Source: Cytophagales bacterium (GTDB lineage: Bacteria; Bacteroidota; Bacteroidia; Cytophagales; Cyclobacteriaceae). From it: 44,080 nt of DNA. Below are positions 23,823 through 32,848 of the stretch, one piece after another. The notes beneath the pieces were generated by a model. It ran no database searches. It saw only the letters and a list, made by a program, of their open reading frames with translations, and was not told the DNA's origin. The translations under genes were made by a program, and so were the position numbers. Where the stretch lies: positions 1 to 44,080 of the forward strand of contig JANYHW010000026.1 in NCBI GenBank assembly GCA_025358885.1, written 5' to 3'. Position 1 is the first letter of the stretch. Every line of letters starts with the position of its first letter.

Positions 23823-24731
23823 ATGAGCGATAAGCATTTATTGGTAATCATGGGTCCTACCGCCGCAGGCAAAACGGGGCTCGCCCTGCGATTGGCGAGG
23901 CATTTCTTAACAGAAATAGTCTCGGCGGATTCAAGGCAAATATTCAGTGAAATGGAAATTGGTACAGCCAAACCCACAAAGGAAGAGTTGATCGGGGCCA
24001 GGCATCATTTTATCGGCAGTCATTCCATCAAGGAAGATTACGATGCGGGTTCTTTCGGGAGGGAGGCGCGTGCGCTGATTGACAAACTGTTGGAAAATTA
24101 TTCCATGACCATCCTCTGTGGGGGCTCAGGGCTGTATATTAAGGCAGCCCTGGAGGGTTTTGATGACCTTCCGGATGTGACTCCAGATATTCGCAGCAGG
24201 GTGATAGATGAATATAGGGAGAAAGGTCTGGCGTGGCTACAGGCGTCCGTGGAGGAATTGGATCCTGTATATTTTGAATCCGTTGATCGGAAGAATCCGC
24301 AGCGGTTGATGCGCGCACTTGAAGTGTATAAAAGCACAGGCAAACCTTTTTCCGAATTCCATAAGAAAGAAATGAAGACCCTCCCTTTTGGTGTAATCAA
24401 GATCGGGCTTGAACTTGAGCGGCAAGAATTGTATGATAGCATCGATCGGCGGGTAGAACATATGATCGAAGAAGGCCTGTTTGAAGAGGTGGAGAGACTT
24501 TTTCCGCAGAGACATTTGAATGCATTGCAGACTGTAGGATATCAGGAAGTATTTGATTTCATGGAAGGCAAGCACGACCGGGAGGAGGCCATTCGGCTAA
24601 TCAAACGCAATACACGACATTACGCCAAAAGGCAACTCACCTGGTTTAAGAAAGACAAAGAGATAGAGTGGTTTCGTCCGGAGGATTGGGATGGGGTGGT
24701 GAAGTATATTTTGGCGCGTGTAGCAAAATGA
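23823..24731 (+). CDS. miaA: tRNA dimethylallyltransferase
   Basis: The ATG at 23823 gives 302 residues, the normal MiaA size; the open frame extends upstream to a GTG but without conserved sequence. The P-loop GPTAAGKT (11-18), SADSRQIF with the catalytic Asp, IGTAKPT, and GGSGLYIKAALEG are all present, with the C-terminal RNTRHYAKRQLTWFK motif. The enzyme transfers dimethylallyl to N6 of A37 in tRNAs that read codons starting with U. It diverges from the 90-residue gene across 123 bp. Confidence 0.96.
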   Translation: MSDKHLLVIMGPTAAGKTGLALRLARHFLTEIVSADSRQIFSEMEIGTAKPTKEELIGARHHFIGSHSIKEDYDAGSFGREARALIDKLLENYSMTILCGGSGLYIKAALEGFDDLPDVTPDIRSRVIDEYREKGLAWLQASVEELDPVYFESVDRKNPQRLMRALEVYKSTGKPFSEFHKKEMKTLPFGVIKIGLELERQELYDSIDRRVEHMIEEGLFEEVERLFPQRHLNALQTVGYQEVFDFMEGKHDREEAIRLIKRNTRHYAKRQLTWFKKDKEIEWFRPEDWDGVVKYILARVAK

Positions 24732-24838
24732 ATTATTTGGGCTGGAGCCCTTGTCTCATTATATATGAATAACCCCTCCCTTAAAGGCTGGGCTTGAGAA
24801 TCAGGAGAGAATTTTGGGCCTGGTCCTAAATACAAAGA

Positions 24839-26239
24839 ATGAAAAGAAGAGCCTTTATCAAAACTGCCGGTGCCCTCGCTGTCTTGTCGGGCGGACCAGC
24901 TTTGGCCAGGATTTCATTCCAGGACAAGTCAAAAATCAAGACCGTGCTTCGGGGCGGAAGATCTTTTTATCAGAACTCCTGGCAGGTGCTGGATATTGGA
25001 ATTGACCAGGTTGGAAAGTTGAAGATAGGAACTCTGAATTCCATTCAGGCCGCGGAAACAATTGATGTGACGGGAAAATTTGTGTCACCAGGCTTCATTG
25101 ACATACTTGCCGACAATGCGGCGAACCCCCAGCGCACTTATAAAATTTTTGAGAAGTATAAAGTGGCCGATGGTGTGACAACTGCACTGCAGATGCATGG
25201 CGGAAGTTCCACCTGCGCTGCCTACTACAAGACATTTGACGCCTTGCCGCATGCAATTAACTACGGCGTGTCTACGGCTGTCATGCAGGTGAGGTACAGC
25301 ACCTCAGATGCCAGGGAAAGAATTAGGAAAGTGGAGACGTGCCTTGAAGAAGGTGCTTTGGGTGTTTCGCACAGCATTGAGTACCAGCCAACTCCTTATC
25401 CGGAAGTGCTCACCTACGCGAAGCTTGCGAAAAAGTATGAACGTCCGTTTTTTCTTCACTTGCGCTATTCGTCGTTGGAAAATGAATTGGAGGGTGTAGA
25501 TGAGGCAGTCCGCATTGCCCGTGACAGCGGCGCGAGGGTCCACATCGATCACCTCCATTCCACGGGCGGAACTTTTCACATGAAAGAAGCGATAGTTAAA
25601 ATAAAGACAGCTATTACTTCGGGTCTTGACATAACCTGTTGCGTTTATCCGTACTCTTTCTGGGCCACCTACCTGCATTCCAAACGGTTCGATGAAGGTT
25701 GGCAAAAGAGATATGGTCTGACCTACAACGATCTCCAACTTGTTGGCACCGGAGAACGATTGACAGCTGCAAGTTTTGCCCGATACCGTGAATTGAAAAA
25801 ACTGGTCGCGGTACCTGAAGGCACCATGCCCTTGCGTGAAACGGTTGACCTGGCCCTCAAAGAGGACTTTTGTATGATTGGTTCTGATGGAGGGATTGAA
25901 TACGAACCTCATGCAAATTCTCACCCCCGTGGTGCAGGTTGTTTTGCAACATCAATCCATCATGCGAAAGAAATTGGTATGCCGCTGGAGAAAATGCTGG
26001 AGAAAATGGTAACCCTTCCGCGGAATCTTATTTTACCAGCCCTGCAGCAACGTGGAATTCTTGCAGAAGGGGCGTGGGCTGACCTTTGTGTCTTTGCGCC
26101 GGAGAATGTGAATGGAAAGGCTACGGTCGCGAACCCAAATCAATTTTCCGATGGGATTGAAATGGTGGTCGTCAACGGGAACATGGCCTATCGGAACGGG
26201 AAACACCTTGCCCAAAGCGGTGTGGGAATTCATTACTAA
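24839..26239 (+). CDS. Tat-exported amidohydrolase related to D-aminoacylase
   Basis: The 466-residue protein starts with a twin-arginine signal (MKRRAFIKTAGALAVLSGG). The body is an amidohydrolase TIM barrel most like the N-acyl-D-amino-acid deacylase group: TGKFVSPGFID, GALGVSHSIEYQPTPY, HLRYSS (H207), HIDHLHSTGG (H238), IGSDGGI (D350) and SHPRGAGCF. The usual HxH after PGFID is absent (ILADNAAN follows) and the family Cys in the next strand is replaced by a His (LQMHGGSS). This suggests a one-metal or altered site. The likely place of action is the periplasm. The exact substrate, probably an N-acylated or cyclic amide, is unknown. Confidence 0.75.
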   Translation: MKRRAFIKTAGALAVLSGGPALARISFQDKSKIKTVLRGGRSFYQNSWQVLDIGIDQVGKLKIGTLNSIQAAETIDVTGKFVSPGFIDILADNAANPQRTYKIFEKYKVADGVTTALQMHGGSSTCAAYYKTFDALPHAINYGVSTAVMQVRYSTSDARERIRKVETCLEEGALGVSHSIEYQPTPYPEVLTYAKLAKKYERPFFLHLRYSSLENELEGVDEAVRIARDSGARVHIDHLHSTGGTFHMKEAIVKIKTAITSGLDITCCVYPYSFWATYLHSKRFDEGWQKRYGLTYNDLQLVGTGERLTAASFARYRELKKLVAVPEGTMPLRETVDLALKEDFCMIGSDGGIEYEPHANSHPRGAGCFATSIHHAKEIGMPLEKMLEKMVTLPRNLILPALQQRGILAEGAWADLCVFAPENVNGKATVANPNQFSDGIEMVVVNGNMAYRNGKHLAQSGVGIHY

Positions 26240-26317
26240 TTTCGCGCCAAATGATTCGACTATGATCAGAATTGATTTCTGTATGAATATTTGCACCTGT
26301 CTTGCCACCTGCTTTTC

Positions 26318-27619
26318 ATGAAGAAAGTTCTGATCGTTACATACTACTGGCCCCCATGCGGCGGCATTGCCGTTCAACGTACGCTTAAATTTGTAAAATA
26401 TTTACAGGAGTTTGGATGGATACCAGTAGTGTACACCGTGTCGAATGGGGAGTATCCGGAAAGAGATCCTTTTCTCGAGCAGCAAGTACCCGCATCTGTT
26501 GTGGTGTTGAAAAGGCCAATATGGGAACCTTATCAGTTGTATAAACTTTTCACAGGAAAGCAATCCGGTATCCAGGTGAACAGAAATAATCTCCGGTCAA
26601 CAGGAAAGGGTAGCATCACTGAACGGCTATCATTCTGGATCAGGGGGAATCTTTTCATTCCGGATACACGGCGGTTTTGGGTTAGTCCATCAATAAAATT
26701 CCTGACGCATTACCTGGCGAAAGATAAAGTAGATGCCATCATTTCTACGGGTCCGCCACATTCCATGCATATGATTGCTATGGGGGTTTCCAGGAAGTTG
26801 GGGATACCCTGGCTGGCCGATTTCCGCGATCCGTGGACAACGATGGACTATTACCACGATCTCATGTTGTCTCCTTTTGCCGACAAGCGACACCATACCC
26901 TTGAGAGAAAGGTGTTGCAGCAAGCGAATTCGGTTGTTGTTGTTGGTGAATTTATCAAGAAAGAGTTTGATAATAAAGGTGCCGGGCATGTAACGGTGAT
27001 TTCCAATGGCTTTGATGAATCTGATTTTGTGACTCCGGAGGTTGTTAGCCTTGACAAAGAATTTACCCTGGCCCACCTGGGTTCCTTTTTTCAACGCCGC
27101 AATCCTTTGGCGCTTTGGAACGCCATTGCATCCCTCAAGGCGGATAAACATCCGGTGGGTAAGCACATCAGGATCAAATTGGTAGGACGTGTGGATCCTT
27201 CGGTATTGAAATCCATCAAGGAGAATGGATTGGAAGGGAATCTTGATCTCATTGACCAAATGCCTTACAAGGAAGTTATTCGTCATATGAAATCGGCGCA
27301 ATTGCTTTTGCTCCCCATTGATGATTTTGAAGGATCAAAATGGGTACTTACAGGGAAGCTCTACGAATACCTCGCAGCCCGGAGGCCAATACTCTGCATC
27401 GGACCCCTGGATGGTGATGCAGCCCGGGTCATTGGGGAGAGCCATGCAGGCAAAGCATTTGATTTCGCTGATGTTGGTGGAATAAAAGAATATTTAGTGG
27501 AGACTTATGAGCAATACAAACTTGGGGAGCTGAAAATACAGGGTGATGGAATTGAAAAGTATTCCCGCAAAGAACTTACCAGACAACTGGCCGAAGAACT
27601 GAATCGAATTTCGAAATGA
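26318..27619 (+). CDS. GT4-family glycosyltransferase
   Basis: The ATG at 26318 gives 433 residues. The start MKKVLIVTYYWPPCGG and the two Rossmann-like halves (STGPPHSMH, ADFRDPWTT, GSFFQRRNP) mark a GT-B retaining enzyme of the GT4 type, and the C-terminal half holds VLTGKLYEYLAARRPILCIGP with the donor-binding Glu. It adds a sugar from an NDP donor to a surface-polysaccharide precursor at the inner face of the membrane. Its stop overlaps the start of the UDP-GlcNAc 2-epimerase gene by four bases, so the epimerised sugar (ManNAc or a derivative) could be its donor. Confidence 0.88.
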   Translation: MKKVLIVTYYWPPCGGIAVQRTLKFVKYLQEFGWIPVVYTVSNGEYPERDPFLEQQVPASVVVLKRPIWEPYQLYKLFTGKQSGIQVNRNNLRSTGKGSITERLSFWIRGNLFIPDTRRFWVSPSIKFLTHYLAKDKVDAIISTGPPHSMHMIAMGVSRKLGIPWLADFRDPWTTMDYYHDLMLSPFADKRHHTLERKVLQQANSVVVVGEFIKKEFDNKGAGHVTVISNGFDESDFVTPEVVSLDKEFTLAHLGSFFQRRNPLALWNAIASLKADKHPVGKHIRIKLVGRVDPSVLKSIKENGLEGNLDLIDQMPYKEVIRHMKSAQLLLLPIDDFEGSKWVLTGKLYEYLAARRPILCIGPLDGDAARVIGESHAGKAFDFADVGGIKEYLVETYEQYKLGELKIQGDGIEKYSRKELTRQLAEELNRISK

Positions 27620-28773
27620 TCAAGATCGTAACTATCATTGGCGCTCGTCCGCAGATTATTAAGGCGGCGGCAATTAACCGGGCCATACGCGAGAGGTATG
27701 CAGACCAGATTACGGAGATAATTGTCCACACCGGGCAGCACTATGATGAAGGGATGTCACAAGTGTTCTTTGATGAACTTGGCCTTCCCAAGGAAAACTA
27801 TAATCTGAATGCGGGATCAGGATCACATGCTGTTCAGACGGCCGCCATGATGGTTGGCATTGAGGACGTGCTGCTGAGGGAGAAGCCGGATTGTATTTTG
27901 CTCTACGGAGATACCAACTCCACCTTGGCGGCAGCCGTAGCGGCGGCCAAGATCCATTTGCCGGTTATTCATATCGAAGGGGGTGTTCGCTCTTTCAATA
28001 AAGGATTCCCGGAAGAAATCAACCGGCTGATCTGTGATCACCTGTCAACATTGGTTTTTGTCCCAACGCAAAATGGAGTGCAGAATTTATTTCATGAAGG
28101 GTTTGATGCGGGGAACCAGCCGCCGTTCTCCATCGACAATCCGAAGGTGTATTACTGTGGCGACATCATGTATGATAACAGCCTTTACTTTTCACAATTG
28201 GCGGCAACTAAATCTGATGTCCTTAAACGATTGAAGGTTGAAAAGACTTCGTTTGGTCTTGTTACCATGCATCGACCAAGCAATGTGGATGATGTAGCCG
28301 TGCTTAGCCGATTGTTTGAGACTTTCAATGAAATTGCCGTAGAAAGCAAAATAACATTGGTGCTTCCCCTTCATCCGCGGACGGTAAAACTCTTTGAAAG
28401 CCAGGTCGACCGCGCTGTGTATAAAAAAATTCTCGCCCAGCCTTTACTCAAGGTTATCCCCGCAGTTTCATTCCTGGATATCATTCAGTTGGAGCGGAAT
28501 GCAGAAATAGTCTTCACAGACTCGGGAGGCGTTCAAAAGGAAGCCTATTACTTTCATAAACCTTGCGTGATCATGCTGGAGGAAACCCCCTGGGTGGAGT
28601 TGGCTGAAAGTGGTTCTGCGATTCTCACCGGTGCCGACGGCAGCAAAATCAAGAACGCCTACAAGGTTCTGTTATCCCGCAAGGACAAGCTTACCTACCC
28701 ATCGGTATTTGGTGATGGCAAGGCGGCTTATTTTATCTGCGAAAAAATTATAGAAAACTTCAACCATGGATAA
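27616..28773 (+). CDS. wecB: UDP-N-acetylglucosamine 2-epimerase (non-hydrolysing)
   Basis: The 385-residue protein has the WecB signature: IIGARPQIIKAAA (8-19), HTGQHYDEGM (38-47), YGDTNSTLA (97-105), HIEGGVRSFNKGFPEEINR (119-137) and TDSGGVQKEA near the C-terminus. It interconverts UDP-GlcNAc and UDP-ManNAc for capsule, O-antigen or enterobacterial-common-antigen-like sugars. The SFNKGFPEE spacing is that of the shorter WecB subtype seen in Bacteroidota and Gram-positives. The ATG overlaps the GT4 stop (ATGA). It converges on the acyltransferase gene with 3 nt between stops. Confidence 0.93.
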   Translation: MIKIVTIIGARPQIIKAAAINRAIRERYADQITEIIVHTGQHYDEGMSQVFFDELGLPKENYNLNAGSGSHAVQTAAMMVGIEDVLLREKPDCILLYGDTNSTLAAAVAAAKIHLPVIHIEGGVRSFNKGFPEEINRLICDHLSTLVFVPTQNGVQNLFHEGFDAGNQPPFSIDNPKVYYCGDIMYDNSLYFSQLAATKSDVLKRLKVEKTSFGLVTMHRPSNVDDVAVLSRLFETFNEIAVESKITLVLPLHPRTVKLFESQVDRAVYKKILAQPLLKVIPAVSFLDIIQLERNAEIVFTDSGGVQKEAYYFHKPCVIMLEETPWVELAESGSAILTGADGSKIKNAYKVLLSRKDKLTYPSVFGDGKAAYFICEKIIENFNHG

Positions 28774-28776
28774 AAG

Positions 28777-29727
28777 TTATCCTGCAAGCAACTTCTTCCG
28801 GATCTCGGACCACTTTTTATATTCATCCATTCGCATGGCAGGGTTGCCTATGTACGTATAGTTTTCCTCGGTATTCTTGAGAATTACCGCACCCATCCCC
28901 GTCATGGTGTTGGGAGCTACGATACCTTTATTGATAATAGATACTGTCGGGGCGATCCAGCTGTTTTCGCCAATCCGCGCACTTCCACCAATCATGGCGT
29001 TGGCGATAATCAGCGAATTCCTTTCGATGATTACCCCATGGGCCACATGTACCAGGTTATCTATTTTGACATTCTCATGGATCTCTGTGTTCCCCAGAAC
29101 TCCCCGGTCGATGCAGGTATTGTTGTGGATTTCAACGTTGTCATGGATGATCACATGTCCGATGTGCGTCAATGCTTCATAATCGCCGGTGCCGTCTTTT
29201 TCATAACCAAAACCATAGTTACCAATCGTGTTGTTGCACCCGATGATGACATGGTTGCCGATAATAGTTCCCTCAAGGATAATCGTATTGTGCAGAATGG
29301 TAGTATTCTCTCCTAGGGTACAGTTTTCCTCGATGACCACATGATGACCGACATAGCAGTTCTTTCCAATCTTCGCCGATTCATGGATGATTGCCGACTT
29401 TTCAATTTTGGCAGGTCGTTTTGTCTGGAACAAGGAATCGATGATCTGAAAGAAAATGAATCGAGGGTTGGCCACAATGAGAAAATTGCAGGACGCACCC
29501 TTAAGTTTAAGATAACTGACCTCTGTCAGGATCAACAATCCGATCTTAAGTGTAACTTGATCCAGCTGGTCGCAATTCTTGTCGCTCACCCAGCTCATTT
29601 GTGATGAGCAGTCCTTCCCAATGGATTCACCAAGACTCACCACGCCATTCACCAGGTGGTTCTTGTTTCCCACAAACCGGCTTTCCGGAAACATTTCGAT
29701 TATTTTATCAAGGGAAAGTGAGTTCAT
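28777..29727 (-). CDS. LpxD-like hexapeptide-repeat acyltransferase
   Basis: The ATG at 29727 gives 316 residues. The N-terminal domain (1-about 100) is like the uridine-binding cap of LpxD, and the rest is a left-handed beta helix of hexapeptide repeats (IGKNCYVGHHVVIEENCTLG and so on) with NLVHVAHGVIIE, where LpxD has its catalytic His. In this position, beside a PIG-L deacetylase and inside a glycan locus, it is more likely to acylate a nucleotide-sugar amine than to make lipid A. A housekeeping LpxD would sit with lpxC/fabZ or lpxA, which are not here. It follows the PIG-L gene by 13 nt. Confidence 0.8.
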   Translation of the reverse strand: MNSLSLDKIIEMFPESRFVGNKNHLVNGVVSLGESIGKDCSSQMSWVSDKNCDQLDQVTLKIGLLILTEVSYLKLKGASCNFLIVANPRFIFFQIIDSLFQTKRPAKIEKSAIIHESAKIGKNCYVGHHVVIEENCTLGENTTILHNTIILEGTIIGNHVIIGCNNTIGNYGFGYEKDGTGDYEALTHIGHVIIHDNVEIHNNTCIDRGVLGNTEIHENVKIDNLVHVAHGVIIERNSLIIANAMIGGSARIGENSWIAPTVSIINKGIVAPNTMTGMGAVILKNTEENYTYIGNPAMRMDEYKKWSEIRKKLLAG

Positions 29728-29740
29728 AGGCACATGTTTA

Positions 29741-30373
29741 TCAAATCACCCAACGTATCACCTGGAAGGCTTCGGCATACAAAGAGGTGATTTGTACGCC
29801 GCGAATGGTAGCTAGGGACCGAATAAAGTTATCATTGAGGTAAGACCGATGTTTCTGCGAAGAATAGGCGTTGAGTGCTTTCACTTTATTTTCAACATGC
29901 CTTGATTCGAGTTTAATAAAACAATCAGTACTAAAAGAAACATTGTTCCAGGGAAGTTCATAGCCGAGGATGGATGTATGCTTAAATGCCCGAAGCCCTT
30001 CTTCCGAAATCACCTGGTGATCTTGATGGATGTCGGCGGGAGTTGGCAAGAAGACAAGGTCTGGGTTCACCTTTGCCCGTATATCGATCAATTTTTCCAG
30101 GATATCCTGCCTAAATTCCTTGAAGCGCCGCACGTCAAAATCGTAGAGGATAAGGTTGGCAGGTGGGATGCCGAGGATCTTTGTAGCGACCTTCACTTCT
30201 TTTTCCAGGGTATCGGGTGGAAGTGGTGGGGGGAGCGACTTGGTGCAGATGGAAAACGCGACATAGTGCACTTCGGTTCCCTCTTCAATCAATCGGGTAA
30301 TGCTGCCACCGCAACCCAATTCTCCATCATCGGTATGGGGCGCCAGCACTAACGCACGTTGAGATTTCTTCAT
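29741..30373 (-). CDS. PIG-L (LmbE-like) family deacetylase
   Basis: The 210-residue protein has the zinc site of PIG-L deacetylases: APHTDDGELGCGG (H13, D16 as ligand/base) and IHQDHQVI (H116, H119). The family removes N-acetyl groups from GlcNAc-type sugars, as in GPI, mycothiol and bacillithiol synthesis. A signal peptide is absent, so it acts in the cytoplasm. It lies between the flippase (109-nt gap holding a hairpin element) and the LpxD-like acyltransferase (13-nt gap), all read on the minus strand. A role in modifying the locus's sugar is likely. Confidence 0.9.
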   Translation of the reverse strand: MKKSQRALVLAPHTDDGELGCGGSITRLIEEGTEVHYVAFSICTKSLPPPLPPDTLEKEVKVATKILGIPPANLILYDFDVRRFKEFRQDILEKLIDIRAKVNPDLVFLPTPADIHQDHQVISEEGLRAFKHTSILGYELPWNNVSFSTDCFIKLESRHVENKVKALNAYSSQKHRSYLNDNFIRSLATIRGVQITSLYAEAFQVIRWVI

Positions 30374-30425
30374 GGGGGAAATTTAGAGAAAAATTATTAT
30401 CGGCTAAGTGTCTTTATTTTCCAGC

Positions 30426-30481
30426 CACGGATTGAGGATTAACATGGATGGAGATAAGCCATGCAAATCCGGTAATCCGTG
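30426..30481. repeat. 56-nt nested hairpin element
   Basis: Three nested pairs, CACGGATT/AATCCGTG, GGATT/AATCC and CATGG/CCATG, separated by small 2-3 nt internal loops, form one long stem just downstream of the flippase stop. AATCCGTG is a core I recall from dispersed repeats in Bacteroidota, so this may be a REP-like element. There is no U-tract on the minus strand, so it is not a classic terminator. It may protect or end the flippase mRNA. Confidence 0.55.
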
Positions 30482-30482
30482 A

Positions 30483-31979
30483 CTATTTTGAATTTCCAAT
30501 ACCAATCAAATTCAACCCTTTCTTGAATAATTCATTTGCATCAGGCGAAATCCGCAGCCATAGCATCATTGCACCGAATACGATTGTGATGATTGTTGAC
30601 CTGATGAGAATGTCCAGGATTACAAAATCAATTCTTGGAATCGCGAGATGAGCCAACCACGCCAATGCAGCAATCCCGATCAGTTTCAGGAATGCAAAAG
30701 AGAAAGGTTGCAAGTCAATCTTGACCCAGATAAAAATGAATTTGACGAGGTTGAAGATTATGAACGCCAGAGCTGATCCCATGGCGGCACCATTGATTCC
30801 ATAGCGCGGAATCAAAAGGTTGTTGGTGGCGATGAGTGAAACGGCGAGGATCAGGATGAGGACTATATTAAACCAGTAGTATTTGGAATACACAATAATC
30901 TCACTGCTTGGTCCAAAGAGCATGTCCACAAGCTTGCCCACCCCGACGATCACCACAACCCAACGACCGGCTTCGTAAATGCTTCCTTTGGGCATTAAGG
31001 CAAAAATGGAATCAAGATTGGCGACAACTCCGATCAGAAGCAATGTTCCAAGTATGAATTGGTTAAGCGCCGTTTTGTGATATATTTTTTTTATTTCCTC
31101 CTTGTCATTCTTTTCAAAGGCGCGCGAAATGAGAGGAGAGGCCACCTGGGTCATAGCCCGCTTGGGAATTTCAATCACCGTAGCCATGTAGAATGATATG
31201 CTATACACGGCCACAGGTGCAAGCCCCAACAAGCCTGCGACCATAAGACTATCCACTTTCCCCACGATGATCAGTCCTGCGGTTCCAGCAAAACTCAGGA
31301 GGCTAAATCGAATGATCTCAGCCCGTAGGTTGGGTTCAATGACCGTTAGATCAAGGGTTGTATGAAGGTGACCCTGCAGTGCCAGCGACGCGACGAGAAC
31401 CAACAGGCAAATGGCGTAAATCAATACCGTGCTCGTCACCAGTTGCGGGAATGTCAGGAGTCCCTTGAAATACATCACAACAACAACTGCCAGCAACAAC
31501 CTCACGATGATTTCTTTTAACAGGTTGGGAAGTATATTCTTAAGGAGAGACCTGGAATATACTTCCATCAAGGTGGTGATGACGGTTATAAAACTGAGCC
31601 AAAGAACGAGTCCTGAGTAGTGAATAAACTCTTGTGCGTTGACCTGAAAGTAACTGAGGATGGGCTGTTCAAATATAAAATAGATCACCAGAAAAAATCC
31701 GAATGCCAGGATGGCTGCCAGCAGAATGATATTAATAAAGCTTCTGGCATGCGAAAGCTTTCCTATAAATCTTGGAAAAAAGCGGATGATACTCTGGGCA
31801 AGTCCAAATTGAGCAAATTGTGCCAGCAGGATAGCCGCATCTTGAACAGTTCTCATAAGCCCAACCTGTTCAGGAGAGAGAAAGAGAGGATACAGGTACA
31901 ACAAATTCAGGTAGCCAATCACCAGTCCGATGTAAGAGATAACGGTGGTGATGATACTTTGTCGTACGATGACACCCAT
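30483..31979 (-). CDS. Polysaccharide flippase (Wzx-like, MOP superfamily)
   Basis: The 498-residue protein is hydrophobic throughout and shows 12-14 predicted membrane helices, the size and layout of MOP-superfamily polysaccharide exporters. Family-like features are the N-terminal IITTVISYIGLVIGYLNLLYL helix, the YPLFLSPEQVGLMRTVQDA segment and SFAGTAGLIIVGKVDSLMVA in the second half. It would flip undecaprenyl-linked repeat units to the periplasm for the surface polysaccharide built by the neighbouring transferases. It diverges from the FkbM gene across 71 bp and is the first gene of the flippase, PIG-L, acyltransferase group. Confidence 0.85.
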   Translation of the reverse strand: MGVIVRQSIITTVISYIGLVIGYLNLLYLYPLFLSPEQVGLMRTVQDAAILLAQFAQFGLAQSIIRFFPRFIGKLSHARSFINIILLAAILAFGFFLVIYFIFEQPILSYFQVNAQEFIHYSGLVLWLSFITVITTLMEVYSRSLLKNILPNLLKEIIVRLLLAVVVVMYFKGLLTFPQLVTSTVLIYAICLLVLVASLALQGHLHTTLDLTVIEPNLRAEIIRFSLLSFAGTAGLIIVGKVDSLMVAGLLGLAPVAVYSISFYMATVIEIPKRAMTQVASPLISRAFEKNDKEEIKKIYHKTALNQFILGTLLLIGVVANLDSIFALMPKGSIYEAGRWVVVIVGVGKLVDMLFGPSSEIIVYSKYYWFNIVLILILAVSLIATNNLLIPRYGINGAAMGSALAFIIFNLVKFIFIWVKIDLQPFSFAFLKLIGIAALAWLAHLAIPRIDFVILDILIRSTIITIVFGAMMLWLRISPDANELFKKGLNLIGIGNSK

Positions 31980-32050
31980 GGGTGGAGATTATCTGCCCGC
32001 AAAATACTTTATTTGTGAAACATTTAACCCTTCTGTGAGCATCTGTAAAT

Positions 32051-32833
32051 ATGTTTTGGGGAGAGAAAAAGATTCAATTTCTGTTTGAGCGCCTGTATTC
32101 AGTTGCGTTGAAGGGCATGAACTACGGGCGCGCCAGCGACTACCAACACAATGGTGAAGGGGAGGTCCTGAAAATGATCAGCAGCAGGGTCGGGAGAAAC
32201 GATGCTGTCCTTTTTGACGTAGGTGCCAACAAAGGTGAATTTTCCCGGCGCATCCTTGACGCATGGCAGGAGAGAACGTTTCAATTATTTGTTTTTGAGC
32301 CTTCCAGGAAAACATTTTCATTGCTTCAGGAGGCATTACCAAAAGCGCCCTCCGTGCACTTGGTGAATATGGGCCTGGGAGAACGACCCGACACAGTGGA
32401 ATTGTATACAGACCGCGATGGTTCCGGGCTCGCCTCAGTATATGCGAGGGACCTTTCCCATCGCCACATTGATTTTTCCAAACACGAAACCGTTGAGCTT
32501 ACCACACTCGACATGTTTTGCGAACAAAATGCCATTGCCTCCATCGACTTTCTTAAGCTGGATGTGGAGGGTCATGAACTTGCAGTACTGCGAGGCGGAA
32601 AAAAAATGTTTGATGCCGGCGATGTGAGGATTGTTCAATTTGAGTTCGGTGGATGCAACATCGATTCGCGCACTTACTTCAGGGACTATTACAATTTCTT
32701 CAAAAAAGACTTTGAACTCTATCGAATATTATCAAATGGTTTGAAGAAAATTGAGAAATATTCTGAGAAGCTGGAGATTTTTCAGTCGGCGAATTATCTG
32801 GCGATAAGTAAAAGAAACCAACCGCAGTCCTGA
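32051..32833 (+). CDS. FkbM-family methyltransferase (first copy)
   Basis: The 260-residue protein is an FkbM-type SAM-dependent methyltransferase. The SAM-binding motif I is LFDVGANKGEFSR, the acidic end of strand 2 is FVFEPSR, and the family signature is FLKLDVEGHELAVLRGG. FkbM members O-methylate sugars or polyketides, and in glycan loci they cap or decorate residues. It converges with the second FkbM gene, with 15 nt between their stops. The two are not close copies, and this one has a cleaner family signature. Confidence 0.88.
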   Translation: MFWGEKKIQFLFERLYSVALKGMNYGRASDYQHNGEGEVLKMISSRVGRNDAVLFDVGANKGEFSRRILDAWQERTFQLFVFEPSRKTFSLLQEALPKAPSVHLVNMGLGERPDTVELYTDRDGSGLASVYARDLSHRHIDFSKHETVELTTLDMFCEQNAIASIDFLKLDVEGHELAVLRGGKKMFDAGDVRIVQFEFGGCNIDSRTYFRDYYNFFKKDFELYRILSNGLKKIEKYSEKLEIFQSANYLAISKRNQPQS

Positions 32834-32848
32834 TAACTATGGTGAGCG

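Noticed and set aside
25304-25924. A 206-codon minus-strand frame inside the amidohydrolase gene
   Set aside because: The plus-strand protein is well conserved by motifs throughout, and the minus product is basic and low in recognisable features.
26690-27301. A 203-codon minus-strand frame inside the first GT4 gene
   Set aside because: It is fully covered by a glycosyltransferase with clear motifs and resembles no known family.
28777-29727. Housekeeping LpxD for lipid A
   Set aside because: The fold matches, but the gene sits in a glycan locus beside a PIG-L deacetylase and not with lpxA, lpxC or fabZ. Kept as LpxD-like only; a genome-wide search for a second lpxD would settle it.
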